Of a stretch of DNA of 64,000 bases, positions 8,777-15,549 are shown one piece after another. A model generated the notes under the pieces. It ran no database searches. It had not been told where the DNA came from and was given only the letters and a program-made list of their open reading frames with translations. The stretch is from NCBI RefSeq assembly GCF_900205965.1, contig NZ_OAOF01000005.1, positions 62,001 through 126,000 on the forward strand, read 5' to 3'. Position numbers and translations under genes: made by a program. Within the stretch, counting starts at the first letter, position 1. Each line of letters begins with the position of its first letter. Source of the DNA: Lacrimispora amygdalina (GTDB lineage: Bacteria; Bacillota; Clostridia; Lachnospirales; Lachnospiraceae).

Positions 8777-9819
8777 AATTTCATTTTCTCTGTCATTTTT
8801 TTCATTTCACTAAATTCTCCCATATCAAGCCATGTGCTGTCCATAACCGGGTAGGCCCCTACCTTTTCTTCATTTTTCATGCACTGGCGGATCAGGTCCG
8901 GCATGTCAAATGGTGAATCATCAGGGATATATTTTAAAATATTTTTCTCCAAAACATAGAAACCTGTACTGACCAGAAATTCATAATTAGGTTTTTCATT
9001 TAATGACTGTATACAGCCGTTTTCATCTAAGGAGATCACCCCGTAAGGAATTTCGTAATTTTTCATGGCGGTTACAACCGTAATCTGATTTTTATTTTTT
9101 TTATGGTATTGAAGAAGCTTTGCATAATCCATATCAACCAGGATATCGCAGTTGCTTACAAAAAAGCTTCCTGCTATCTGGTCCTTTACAAGAGTTAAGG
9201 CGCCTGCAGTACCAAGAGGTCTTGTTTCCTCTACAAAGTGAAGATGATAGCGATGGTCACCATTAAAATATGCCCTGATCAATTCTTTCCTGTAATTAAC
9301 TGTGATATAAAACTCTGTAAATCCATAGGAGATCATCTGATTCATAATCCGTTCCACGATTGGTGTATCTCCGATGGGAATTAAGGGCTTTGGAATGATT
9401 TTTGTATAAGGGTAGAGTCTGGAGCCCTTTCCCCCAGCCATGATAACAACTGGAGTTCTCTTTTTTCTTAAAGTCATTTTCTTATCCGGCTGAAGTTCAT
9501 TCCAAAAGAGCAGATCAATGACCTGACCACTGTCATTGATCAGGGGAAGCCCTTCAATCTGCTTTTCTTTCATTATTTTCAGAGCATCAGAGTATTGGCT
9601 TTTTTTAATAGTAATGGGAGAGGTGTTCATAATATGGCGGACCGGCATGGATAAATCCTTATTTTTTAAGATCCACCTCCGGATATCTCCATCTGTGATC
9701 ACACCTTCCAGCTTATTGTCGTGAACAACCAGCAAAATTTTTTTTGCCGTTTCATTAAGCTTCCGGATCGCATCTCTGATTGGAAGGTCCGGCGCAACAA
9801 AGAATTTTTCCACGTTCAT
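8773..9819 (-). CDS. ptmE: CBS-domain glucosamine-1-phosphate guanylyltransferase-like (PtmE)
   Basis: The 348-residue protein fuses two CBS modules (about residues 1-115, with EGVITDGDIRRWI) to a sugar-nucleotidyltransferase domain that begins VIMAGGKGSRLYPYTK and continues PKPLIPIGDTPI. This order is the signature of PtmE, which in Campylobacter makes GDP-glucosamine and so commits the legionaminic acid route to GDP- rather than UDP-linked intermediates. GGAGGG lies just before the ATG. It sits between legC and legH. The nucleotide preference is inferred from the family, not visible in sequence. Confidence 0.82.
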   Translation of the reverse strand: MNVEKFFVAPDLPIRDAIRKLNETAKKILLVVHDNKLEGVITDGDIRRWILKNKDLSMPVRHIMNTSPITIKKSQYSDALKIMKEKQIEGLPLINDSGQVIDLLFWNELQPDKKMTLRKKRTPVVIMAGGKGSRLYPYTKIIPKPLIPIGDTPIVERIMNQMISYGFTEFYITVNYRKELIRAYFNGDHRYHLHFVEETRPLGTAGALTLVKDQIAGSFFVSNCDILVDMDYAKLLQYHKKNKNQITVVTAMKNYEIPYGVISLDENGCIQSLNEKPNYEFLVSTGFYVLEKNILKYIPDDSPFDMPDLIRQCMKNEEKVGAYPVMDSTWLDMGEFSEMKKMTEKMKL

Positions 9820-9839
9820 GCCATCCCTCCTTCCGGTTG

Positions 9840-10988
9840 TCAGCTTCTTTTTATAGCTTCTATAACAAAGTCCATATCATCCTCTGTTAAGTTAACGCTG
9901 CAGGGCAGATTTAGAATGCGTCTTTGATAGAACGGTGCTTTCGCTATATAATAGCTCTGGCAGCTCTGATATATGGTCTGGGTGTGGTTCAGTTTCCAGA
10001 CAGGTCTGGTCTCAATTCCCGCTTCTTTTAGTTGTTTCATAAGAGTATCTTTTTTCGTTTTTTTGTTCGTCAGCAGAAGAGAGTAGAACCAGTGGTTATT
10101 CCGGGCTCTTTCATTAAATGGAATCAGTGCGGCGTCAGGAAAAGCCTGCAGTGCCTCTGTGTAATAATCGTAATTCTTTATTTTGATTGTTATATAATCT
10201 TCCAGACATTCTAACTGTCCTACCCCCAGAGCAGCCTGCAGATTGGTCATCCGGTAATTGTAACCAATGTGATTGTGGGTATAGCGAAGGGGGTCATCCT
10301 TTGCCTGGGCTGCCAGATAGGCGCATTTTTTCACATCTGCAGCTCTTTTTGCTGTTACCATACCACCTCCGCCGGTTGTAATGATCTTATTACCGTTAAA
10401 AGAATAGGCTCCGAAATCGCCTATGGTGCCTGCAAATCTCCCATGAAATCTCCCTTTTGTATATTTGGTGCCCAGTGCTTCTGTGGCATCCTCGATCAGC
10501 TTTAAACCGTATTCATCAGCCAGCCCCGCAAGAGTCTCCATATCTGCCATATTTCCAAAGATATGAACAGCTATAATTGCTGTGATCAGACGTTTAGACT
10601 GGTTATTTCGAAGTCCGAGAGTAGTTTTTGTACATTCCTTTTTTAAGAAACTCTCCAATTTTTCACAATCAATATTCAAAGAATCGTCACAATCCATGAA
10701 AACAGGTTCTGCACCCACGTATTTCACCGGATTAACCGCTGCGATAAACGTCAGGGTGGGAACGATCACTTCCTGGCCCGGTTTTACACCGGAAAGCAGT
10801 AAAGACAGATGGAGAGCAGCCGTGCCGCTTTGCACCGCAGCTGTTTTATCCACCTTTAAATAATCAGCCATTTCCTGTTCAAATCTGGTTACATAACTTC
10901 CGGATGCAGAGACCCAGCCGTCTGAAATTGCCTCATCCATATATTTTTTTTCATTGCCTTTTATAACAGGCACAGATAGGGGAATCAT
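9840..10988 (-). CDS. legC: PLP sugar aminotransferase, DegT/DnrJ/EryC1 family
   Basis: The 382-residue product has the DegT family blocks: KTAAVQSGTAALHLSL, EVIVPTLTFIA, IEDATEALG and the PLP lysine segment YSFNGNKIITTGGGG, followed by YNYRMTNLQAALG. It transfers an amino group from glutamate to the 4-keto group produced by LegB. The ATG has CTCC/GGAG pairing 6 bases upstream. It follows legB by 22 bases and precedes ptmE by 20, in one minus-strand operon. The family also includes perosamine and PseC enzymes; neighbours identify it as LegC. Confidence 0.87.
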   Translation of the reverse strand: MIPLSVPVIKGNEKKYMDEAISDGWVSASGSYVTRFEQEMADYLKVDKTAAVQSGTAALHLSLLLSGVKPGQEVIVPTLTFIAAVNPVKYVGAEPVFMDCDDSLNIDCEKLESFLKKECTKTTLGLRNNQSKRLITAIIAVHIFGNMADMETLAGLADEYGLKLIEDATEALGTKYTKGRFHGRFAGTIGDFGAYSFNGNKIITTGGGGMVTAKRAADVKKCAYLAAQAKDDPLRYTHNHIGYNYRMTNLQAALGVGQLECLEDYITIKIKNYDYYTEALQAFPDAALIPFNERARNNHWFYSLLLTNKKTKKDTLMKQLKEAGIETRPVWKLNHTQTIYQSCQSYYIAKAPFYQRRILNLPCSVNLTEDDMDFVIEAIKRS

Positions 10989-11010
10989 ATGGAGCCTCCT
11001 GCCGTTTTCA

Positions 11011-11991
11011 TTAAATATTGTATCGGTCTGTCCGGTACCGCTTTAAATTATTTTTCATCCAGTGTATGGTTTCTTCAAGACCCTGGGATAAGGTGTATTG
11101 CTGTTTCCAGGAAGTCAGGGCTTTCAGCTTTTCATTCGACCCCAGAAGTCTGGTCACTTCGCTTTTATCCGGGCGCAGCCGTTCACTTTCACAAAGGATT
11201 CCAGCTTTTGGATTAATCTGGCGTATCAGCTCTAAAGCGAGATCTCCGATTGAGATTTCCGTTCCGCTTGCAATGTTGATTTCTTCGCCTATGGTATGTT
11301 TTGAAGCTTCAATTTCAATAAAACCATTGACTGTATCTTTAACATAGTTAAAATCTCTGGTAGGGGAAAGGCTTCCAAGATGAATTTCTTCCATACCCGC
11401 TAAAAGCTGGCTGATGATTGTGGGAATGACAGCTCTTGCTGACTGCCTCGGACCGTAGGTATTAAATGGACGGACAATGGTAACCGGAAGAGAAAAGCTC
11501 CGGTAGAATGCTTCCCCCAGACGGTCTGCGCCTATTTTCGTAGCGGAGTAAGGTGACTGGGCTTTAAACGGATGGGATTCATCTATGGGAACGTAGTCTG
11601 CGCTGCCATAGACTTCAGAGGTGGAGGTGATTAAGACTCTGCCGGTATTACCATCTCTTGCAGCCTGCAGAACATTTAAAGTTCCCTTCACATTGGTATC
11701 CACATAGGAATCAGGGGATACGTAGCTGTATGGGATGGCAATCAGTGCAGCTAAGTGAAACACGCAGTCCGCCCCGGAGACGGCGGTCCTTACCCCGTTG
11801 GGATCCCTGATGTCTCCGCTTTGTATTTCAATCTCTTCCTTTATATGCTCCGGAAGAGTATCCAGCCAGCCGTAGGTACCAAAGGAATTATAATAGGCAA
11901 AGGCCTTTACCTGATATCCACGGGTAACCAGCTCCTGGGTCAGATGGCTTCCAATAAAACCGTCAGCTCCGGTAACCAGTGCCTTTTTCAT
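11011..11991 (-). CDS. legB: NAD-dependent sugar-nucleotide 4,6-dehydratase (LegB-like)
   Basis: The 326-residue extended short-chain dehydrogenase has the NAD loop TGADGFIGSHL, the catalytic serine region ITSTSEVYGSA, YSATKIGADRL with the catalytic Tyr and Lys, and RPFNTYGPRQS for the nucleotide. It should convert a nucleotide-linked GlcNAc to its 4-keto-6-deoxy form, the first reaction of legionaminic acid synthesis. A perfect purine-rich ribosome site (GAGGGAGGG) precedes the ATG, which overlaps the stop of the small upstream gene by 4 bases. A plain NDP-glucose epimerase or dehydratase is the alternative, but the whole seven-gene set argues for LegB. Confidence 0.85.
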   Translation of the reverse strand: MKKALVTGADGFIGSHLTQELVTRGYQVKAFAYYNSFGTYGWLDTLPEHIKEEIEIQSGDIRDPNGVRTAVSGADCVFHLAALIAIPYSYVSPDSYVDTNVKGTLNVLQAARDGNTGRVLITSTSEVYGSADYVPIDESHPFKAQSPYSATKIGADRLGEAFYRSFSLPVTIVRPFNTYGPRQSARAVIPTIISQLLAGMEEIHLGSLSPTRDFNYVKDTVNGFIEIEASKHTIGEEINIASGTEISIGDLALELIRQINPKAGILCESERLRPDKSEVTRLLGSNEKLKALTSWKQQYTLSQGLEETIHWMKNNLKRYRTDRYNI

Positions 11992-12236
11992 GAAATCCCT
12001 CCCTCGTGATGATTGTCAAAAACCTTGATCCGATAGGTCAGAGTACTGTCAGAGACGGGAAAGTAGAATTCTCCATACCTGTTTGTCTGGGTGAAATTCA
12101 AATAAACCCCTTCCCAGTCTTCCTCCATCTGTTCTTCATTAAATACCTGTACCATTCGTTCCAGAATGATGATGGCTCCCCTGGCAGGTGTACGGTTCCT
12201 GTAGCGGACCACCCCTTTTATAATTGCATGTGTCAT
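11988..12236 (-). CDS. Small beta-sandwich protein, carboxypeptidase-regulatory-like
   Basis: This 82-residue protein has no signal peptide. The pattern IIKGVVRYRNRTPARGAIIILE followed by NRYGEFYFPV and YRIKVFDN resembles the carboxypeptidase regulatory-like fold: a short strand, a small turn with a conserved G, and GEF before the last strands. It is one of four such proteins in this cluster (the others start at 12552, 12875 and 15128). It overlaps legB by 4 bases. I do not know its function; it could be a small structural or carrier protein that receives the sugar made by the neighbouring enzymes. Confidence 0.75.
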   Translation of the reverse strand: MTHAIIKGVVRYRNRTPARGAIIILERMVQVFNEEQMEEDWEGVYLNFTQTNRYGEFYFPVSDSTLTYRIKVFDNHHEGGIS

Positions 12237-12255
12237 GATTTTTCTTTCCCCTTAC

Positions 12256-12552
12256 CTAACTGGTGAGAACCGGTTCGTAGATATCGAACCGGTAAGTAGT
12301 CTCATGATTTTTTTCTGCTACAATGGCAAATTCTCCAAACTGATTGGTTATGACATAACCCAGGTCTTTTTCTCCCCAGGGAGCAATTGCTATAATCCGG
12401 ACGACGGCACCTTCCACTGCAGCGCGGCGGGAATTAAACACAGTGCCGGTCAGCAGCACTTCACAAAAAGAATCCAGGGTGATGACAGCATGGGCGATAT
12501 TCTGGTTGTTAAAATTTTTGGGTGAAAGAATCAGTTCCGTGTAACTGCTCAT
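12256..12552 (-). CDS. Small beta-sandwich protein, carboxypeptidase-regulatory-like
   Basis: A 98-residue protein with the same layout as its neighbours: LLTGTVFNSRRAAVEGAVVR near residue 35, then GYVITNQFGEFAIVA and a closing strand YRFDIYEP. The first 30 residues are a separate leader-like segment without a cleavable signal. The ATG lies in an ATGA overlap with the previous gene, so the two are translationally coupled. No enzymatic motif is visible. It may be a stalk or shell subunit rather than an enzyme; the function is unknown. Confidence 0.75.
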   Translation of the reverse strand: MSSYTELILSPKNFNNQNIAHAVITLDSFCEVLLTGTVFNSRRAAVEGAVVRIIAIAPWGEKDLGYVITNQFGEFAIVAEKNHETTYRFDIYEPVLTS

Positions 12553-12875
12553 GTTAAATCCCCCCTGCTGTCAGTAATTAACGGGGTAAAGACCGTAAGT
12601 TCATATCTCTTATCTGGATGTGCCTCAAGGGATAAAACGTAGTGCCCTGATTCATCTGTAATGGTATAGCCAAGCAGGGAGGTGGAGTGATTTACCATGT
12701 CGACCTGTGTGACCTGTATGGCAGCTCCGGCACAGGGAGTCTGATTGAGGCAGTAGACGGTTCCCTGAATGATCTGGAAATGTACCTGATTCAGATGAAA
12801 ATTAAAATGATTTTCTCTGCAGGGCAGAAGCCTGGAACCTTTTATCGTAAAAGAAGCTTTTTTTTGACAGTTCAT
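12549..12875 (-). CDS. Small beta-sandwich protein, carboxypeptidase-regulatory-like
   Basis: A 108-residue protein in which IQGTVYCLNQTPCAGAAIQV and GYTITDESGHYVLSLEA give the same repeat-like beta-sandwich pattern as the neighbours, ending YELTVFTPLI. Two cysteines (C44 and C49, approximate) lie close together and could bind or bridge. The N-terminal 30 residues are basic and aromatic and not a signal peptide. It is translationally coupled to the next gene by an ATGA overlap. Function unknown; the repeated paralogues suggest a structural assembly. Confidence 0.75.
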   Translation of the reverse strand: MNCQKKASFTIKGSRLLPCRENHFNFHLNQVHFQIIQGTVYCLNQTPCAGAAIQVTQVDMVNHSTSLLGYTITDESGHYVLSLEAHPDKRYELTVFTPLITDSRGDLT

Positions 12876-12902
12876 GGTTCTGCTTTGCCCCCTTTCTTTT
12901 TA

Positions 12903-13067
12903 TCAATCGTTTTGGGTATAAACCGTTACATTTAACTGCTGACTATCTCTGGTATCCTCCGGATGAATTACATTACCTTCCCGCTCTTTTCCATTTACAA
13001 CCATTTTGGATACTTTCATTTCTTTGTAATTGCTTTTCATTGCTTCAAAATCATCTTTATCAACCAT
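12903..13067 (-). CDS. Small hydrophilic protein of unknown function
   Basis: A 54-residue, charged, lysine- and glutamate-rich product starting MVDKDDFEAMK. Two longer in-frame starts exist (13088 and 13073), but AGAGGT at 13075-13080 is 7 bases before the ATG at 13067 and only 1-2 bases before the ATG at 13073, so I prefer 13067. It lies between the Maf-type gene and the small beta-sandwich genes in the same direction with short gaps. I do not recognise it. Confidence 0.6.
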   Translation of the reverse strand: MVDKDDFEAMKSNYKEMKVSKMVVNGKEREGNVIHPEDTRDSQQLNVTVYTQND

Positions 13068-13111
13068 ATTCATTACCTCTGATTCCATTGGATTTAATAA
13101 ACTATATGCGA

Positions 13112-14827
13112 TTAGTAGAATTCTGATACCGTTGAGACAATGGTATCCCTTACCTCTGCCAGTATTTTATTCAGCTGTTCAAAATACTCCCTGAAAAATG
13201 CAGCCTGGTATTGAAGATTGGATGTCAGTTTGTCATAATCGAGTGCTTGCATGGATTCCTTTCTTTCTTTGATATCATAAAGAAATTCAGTTACATATCC
13301 ATTCAGATACCGGCTGCAGATGTGATTCTCGAACTGATTTACAATTTGTAACATATACAGAATCCTCTGAAGGTCGATATCATCCTCATCAATATCCACT
13401 AGAGACTTAATATGATTTTCTGAAATAATAATCTGACATAATTCCAGCCCCTCTCTGGTTCTTGTCAGGTATTCATCTACAAATGCCATAATAGTATCAA
13501 TGGTTTCCTCTGCATTTAAGTTCAGCTCGTGGTCAGGCAGACAGGCTTTCTTTTTGCCTGCAAAGGAGCTTTTTTCCAGTATTTCTCCCAGTTCCCTGTG
13601 AGGCGCGCCTTTAATTGCTGCACCATAGGAACAGTTGATAAAATGAACACGGGGCTGATTTTTGTAACAGTCGATATAATATTCCAGATTCCGCCGGAAG
13701 GAATCCAAAGTTATGGTAGATCCCGTTGGATTGCCATGGATATCTTTTATAAAAATCTGGGTATCATAACGGTTTTTGCTGTCAAAAGGAAACACTGCGC
13801 TGTTTGAGTGATGCTTTTGATTCGTGTGTGCAAAATCCTGCCCTGCCAGTAAAATAGGAGAGCAGCCAAGCATATTAGCAATGTCAATGCACGCATGGGA
13901 GACGGACCCTCCGCAGTAGACTGCTTTTAAATGCTCCATACCCAAAATGGTATGGGATAAAACCAGGGAGATCAGTATCTTCTCTCCTTTATAATCACTT
14001 AGAAGATACCGGTTGCTGTATTCATAAAAAGCCAGTGGTACGTCTAGATCCAAATGCTCTTTCATCATTTCATAATTGGCATCTACCGGATCAACAGATA
14101 CAATCATATCAGGCATGATTCCGTTTTTAACCAGTGCCTGCAGCGTTCTGCTTCCGGTAATAATAAAGTAATTCTTCAGTTTATCTTTGTATTTCACCAT
14201 ATCCACAATATTTTGATCCAGCGATGGTCCGCCGGATACGACAATGGCAGGAACATCCTTATTGGTTAATAAATAACGGTGAATGGGAGTGGCCTGATTG
14301 ATGATTTTCATGTTAGCAATCATATTCTGAATAAAAACAGTTTTAAACCGTTTTGCCAGATAGACTAAAGATGCAGCATTCATTATGGTCCAGTCCAGAT
14401 GCCTGATCAGGCGGTCATATTCTTTTTTATATATTCGCTCATAATTGCCAAATGCGTGAAAATAAATGTTGTTGATATTCTTATAGGATATGGTTTCATC
14501 AAATATTTGTTTAACCAGCTGTTCCTGGTAAAGAACCAGGTGGATATTGTTACTTAAATGAACCGGAAACTGATTAAAAACCGACCGGTTAGGTTCAAAA
14601 ATAACGACCAAGTTTCTGGTGCAGATGCACTTTTTTAACTGGTCTAGATAAGCTCCTGAATCGATTCCGAACAGAAATATCACAGAATCAAATTTTAAAC
14701 CGTCCAGTGTATCCAATAGTTTGTGGATTTCATTCTCATAATGGTCCCGGTCTGCAAGATATTCATATATCCCCTCTTTTTTAATACGGCAGACTTGATA
14801 TCCGTCAGAAGTTTTAAATTTTTTCAT
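13112..14827 (-). CDS. Motility accessory factor (Maf/DUF115)-type glycosyltransferase
   Basis: The 571-residue protein matches the Maf family, in which the central DUF115 domain shows VSGGPSLDQNIVDM, IITGSRTLQALVKNGIMPDMI and VSVDPVDANYEMM, followed by AGQDFAH. Maf proteins transfer nonulosonic acids from CMP donors to serine or threonine of flagellin, so this is the likely user of CMP-legionaminic acid. No flagellin gene is nearby; the small proteins around it are the candidate acceptors. The start at 14827 follows AGAGGAA by 3-4 bases and lies after the stop of the upstream gene; longer in-frame starts up to 14914 would overlap that gene deeply and lack a ribosome site. Confidence 0.8.
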   Translation of the reverse strand: MKKFKTSDGYQVCRIKKEGIYEYLADRDHYENEIHKLLDTLDGLKFDSVIFLFGIDSGAYLDQLKKCICTRNLVVIFEPNRSVFNQFPVHLSNNIHLVLYQEQLVKQIFDETISYKNINNIYFHAFGNYERIYKKEYDRLIRHLDWTIMNAASLVYLAKRFKTVFIQNMIANMKIINQATPIHRYLLTNKDVPAIVVSGGPSLDQNIVDMVKYKDKLKNYFIITGSRTLQALVKNGIMPDMIVSVDPVDANYEMMKEHLDLDVPLAFYEYSNRYLLSDYKGEKILISLVLSHTILGMEHLKAVYCGGSVSHACIDIANMLGCSPILLAGQDFAHTNQKHHSNSAVFPFDSKNRYDTQIFIKDIHGNPTGSTITLDSFRRNLEYYIDCYKNQPRVHFINCSYGAAIKGAPHRELGEILEKSSFAGKKKACLPDHELNLNAEETIDTIMAFVDEYLTRTREGLELCQIIISENHIKSLVDIDEDDIDLQRILYMLQIVNQFENHICSRYLNGYVTEFLYDIKERKESMQALDYDKLTSNLQYQAAFFREYFEQLNKILAEVRDTIVSTVSEFY

Positions 14828-14840
14828 AGATTCCTCTTTT

Positions 14841-15128
14841 TTATAAATGTGAATATGCCAGGAGTTCATACTGCCTGCCAGGGATCTTAGGAAGAGTAAC
14901 TCCATAAGTCCCATCCGAAAGAGAGAAGGTCACTCCAACCCGAATCACCCGAGATGGGTCAGATGCGTCAAGAATGCGTATCTCTATGGCAGCATTAGGC
15001 ATGGGGGATCCCTGAGGGGTGTATACCGTTCCTGTAATGAACAGGAAGTTACAGGATAAATTAACATTTGCATTTACGATTCCGGAGCAGATCAGCTGAC
15101 AGCCTGTAAAGCATAATTTCGATTGCAT
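14841..15128 (-). CDS. Small beta-sandwich protein, carboxypeptidase-regulatory-like
   Basis: A 95-residue protein: ITGTVYTPQGSPMPNAAIEI and TFSLSDGTYGVTLPKIPGRQ are the two conserved blocks of a carboxypeptidase-regulatory-like domain, ending YELLAYS like the 12875 protein's YELTVFT. AAGGAGG precedes the ATG by 8 bases. It follows a predicted attenuator and precedes the Maf-type gene by 13 bases. As one of four related small proteins beside a glycosyltransferase it is a candidate acceptor, but this is inference from position. Confidence 0.75.
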   Translation of the reverse strand: MQSKLCFTGCQLICSGIVNANVNLSCNFLFITGTVYTPQGSPMPNAAIEIRILDASDPSRVIRVGVTFSLSDGTYGVTLPKIPGRQYELLAYSHL

Positions 15129-15156
15129 TTGATAGCCTCCTTAACAGGAGGTGCCC

Positions 15157-15182
15157 AAAAAAATGAACACCCCCGGAGTGTT
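15157..15182 (-). terminator. Short attenuator-type hairpin between the first two cluster genes
   Basis: Read on the minus strand, a 7-bp stem with a 3-base loop (15166-15182) is followed by seven T (15163-15157). It begins at the last stop codon base of the 94-residue gene, so it could let that first gene be expressed above the rest of the operon. Confidence 0.5.
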
Positions 15183-15466
15183 TACTGAGCGTAAAATTTA
15201 AATCTCAGCTGTACGCCAGCTCTTGTAGTTATACCATAAATTGCATTTGCATCCGTAAAGGTCATTCCGTCGGGTTCAGCAGTTGTTGGGTTTGTACTCT
15301 CCCAAACAGCAACAGCACCACTTCGTAAGATGGTATTACTGAATACAGCAGTACCTCTGGTTAATAAAAGCCCCCAACTGGTAGTTGATATCGTAGCAGG
15401 AAGAATAACTCCTGAAGTTGCAGATGCCTGTGCGATTGTAGTGACGAGTGGTCTATAATTCGCCAT
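15182..15466 (-). CDS. Small threonine/alanine-rich protein of unknown function, first gene of the surface cluster
   Basis: The 94-residue product starts MANYRPLVTTIAQASATSGV and is rich in Thr, Ala and Gly with regularly spaced short hydrophobic stretches, which suggests beta structure; no signal peptide or membrane segment is visible. A very strong ribosome site (AGAGGGGGG) precedes the ATG. It is the first gene after the promoter-like region at 15493-15540 and is followed at once by a short attenuator hairpin, an arrangement typical of an abundant structural protein. The many serines and threonines could be glycosylation sites for the neighbouring Maf-type enzyme. I do not recognise the family. 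Confidence 0.65.
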   Translation of the reverse strand: MANYRPLVTTIAQASATSGVILPATISTTSWGLLLTRGTAVFSNTILRSGAVAVWESTNPTTAEPDGMTFTDANAIYGITTRAGVQLRFKFYAQ

Positions 15467-15492
15467 GATAACGCCCCCCTCTTTGTATGATT

Positions 15493-15508
15493 AGAAATAC
15501 GTATTTCT
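15493..15508. promoter_or_regulatory. Perfect 16-bp palindrome at the predicted transcription start
   Basis: AGAAATACGTATTTCT is a perfect inverted repeat lying between the promoter-like motif and the start of the 94-residue gene. It may be a repressor operator or a 5' RNA hairpin. Confidence 0.45.
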
Positions 15509-15512
15509 GTTA

Positions 15513-15540
15513 TATAGTATGTACAAAGCGTTAAAATGTG
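15513..15540 (-). promoter_or_regulatory. Sigma-K/sigma-E-like promoter motif for the small-protein/glycosylation cluster
   Basis: On the minus strand CACA (15540-15537), 15 bases and CATACTATA (15521-15513) resemble the Bacillus sigma-K form (ACm then CATAnnnTA). No good sigma-A -35 lies at the matching distance. The spacer is one base short of the usual 16, so this is suggestive only. Confidence 0.35.
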
Positions 15541-15549
15541 AAAATTGGA

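Noticed and set aside
13112-15128. Flagellin glycosylation island with nearby flagellar genes
   Set aside because: A Maf-type enzyme is present, but no flagellin or flagellar gene occurs in the window, so the acceptor is left open.
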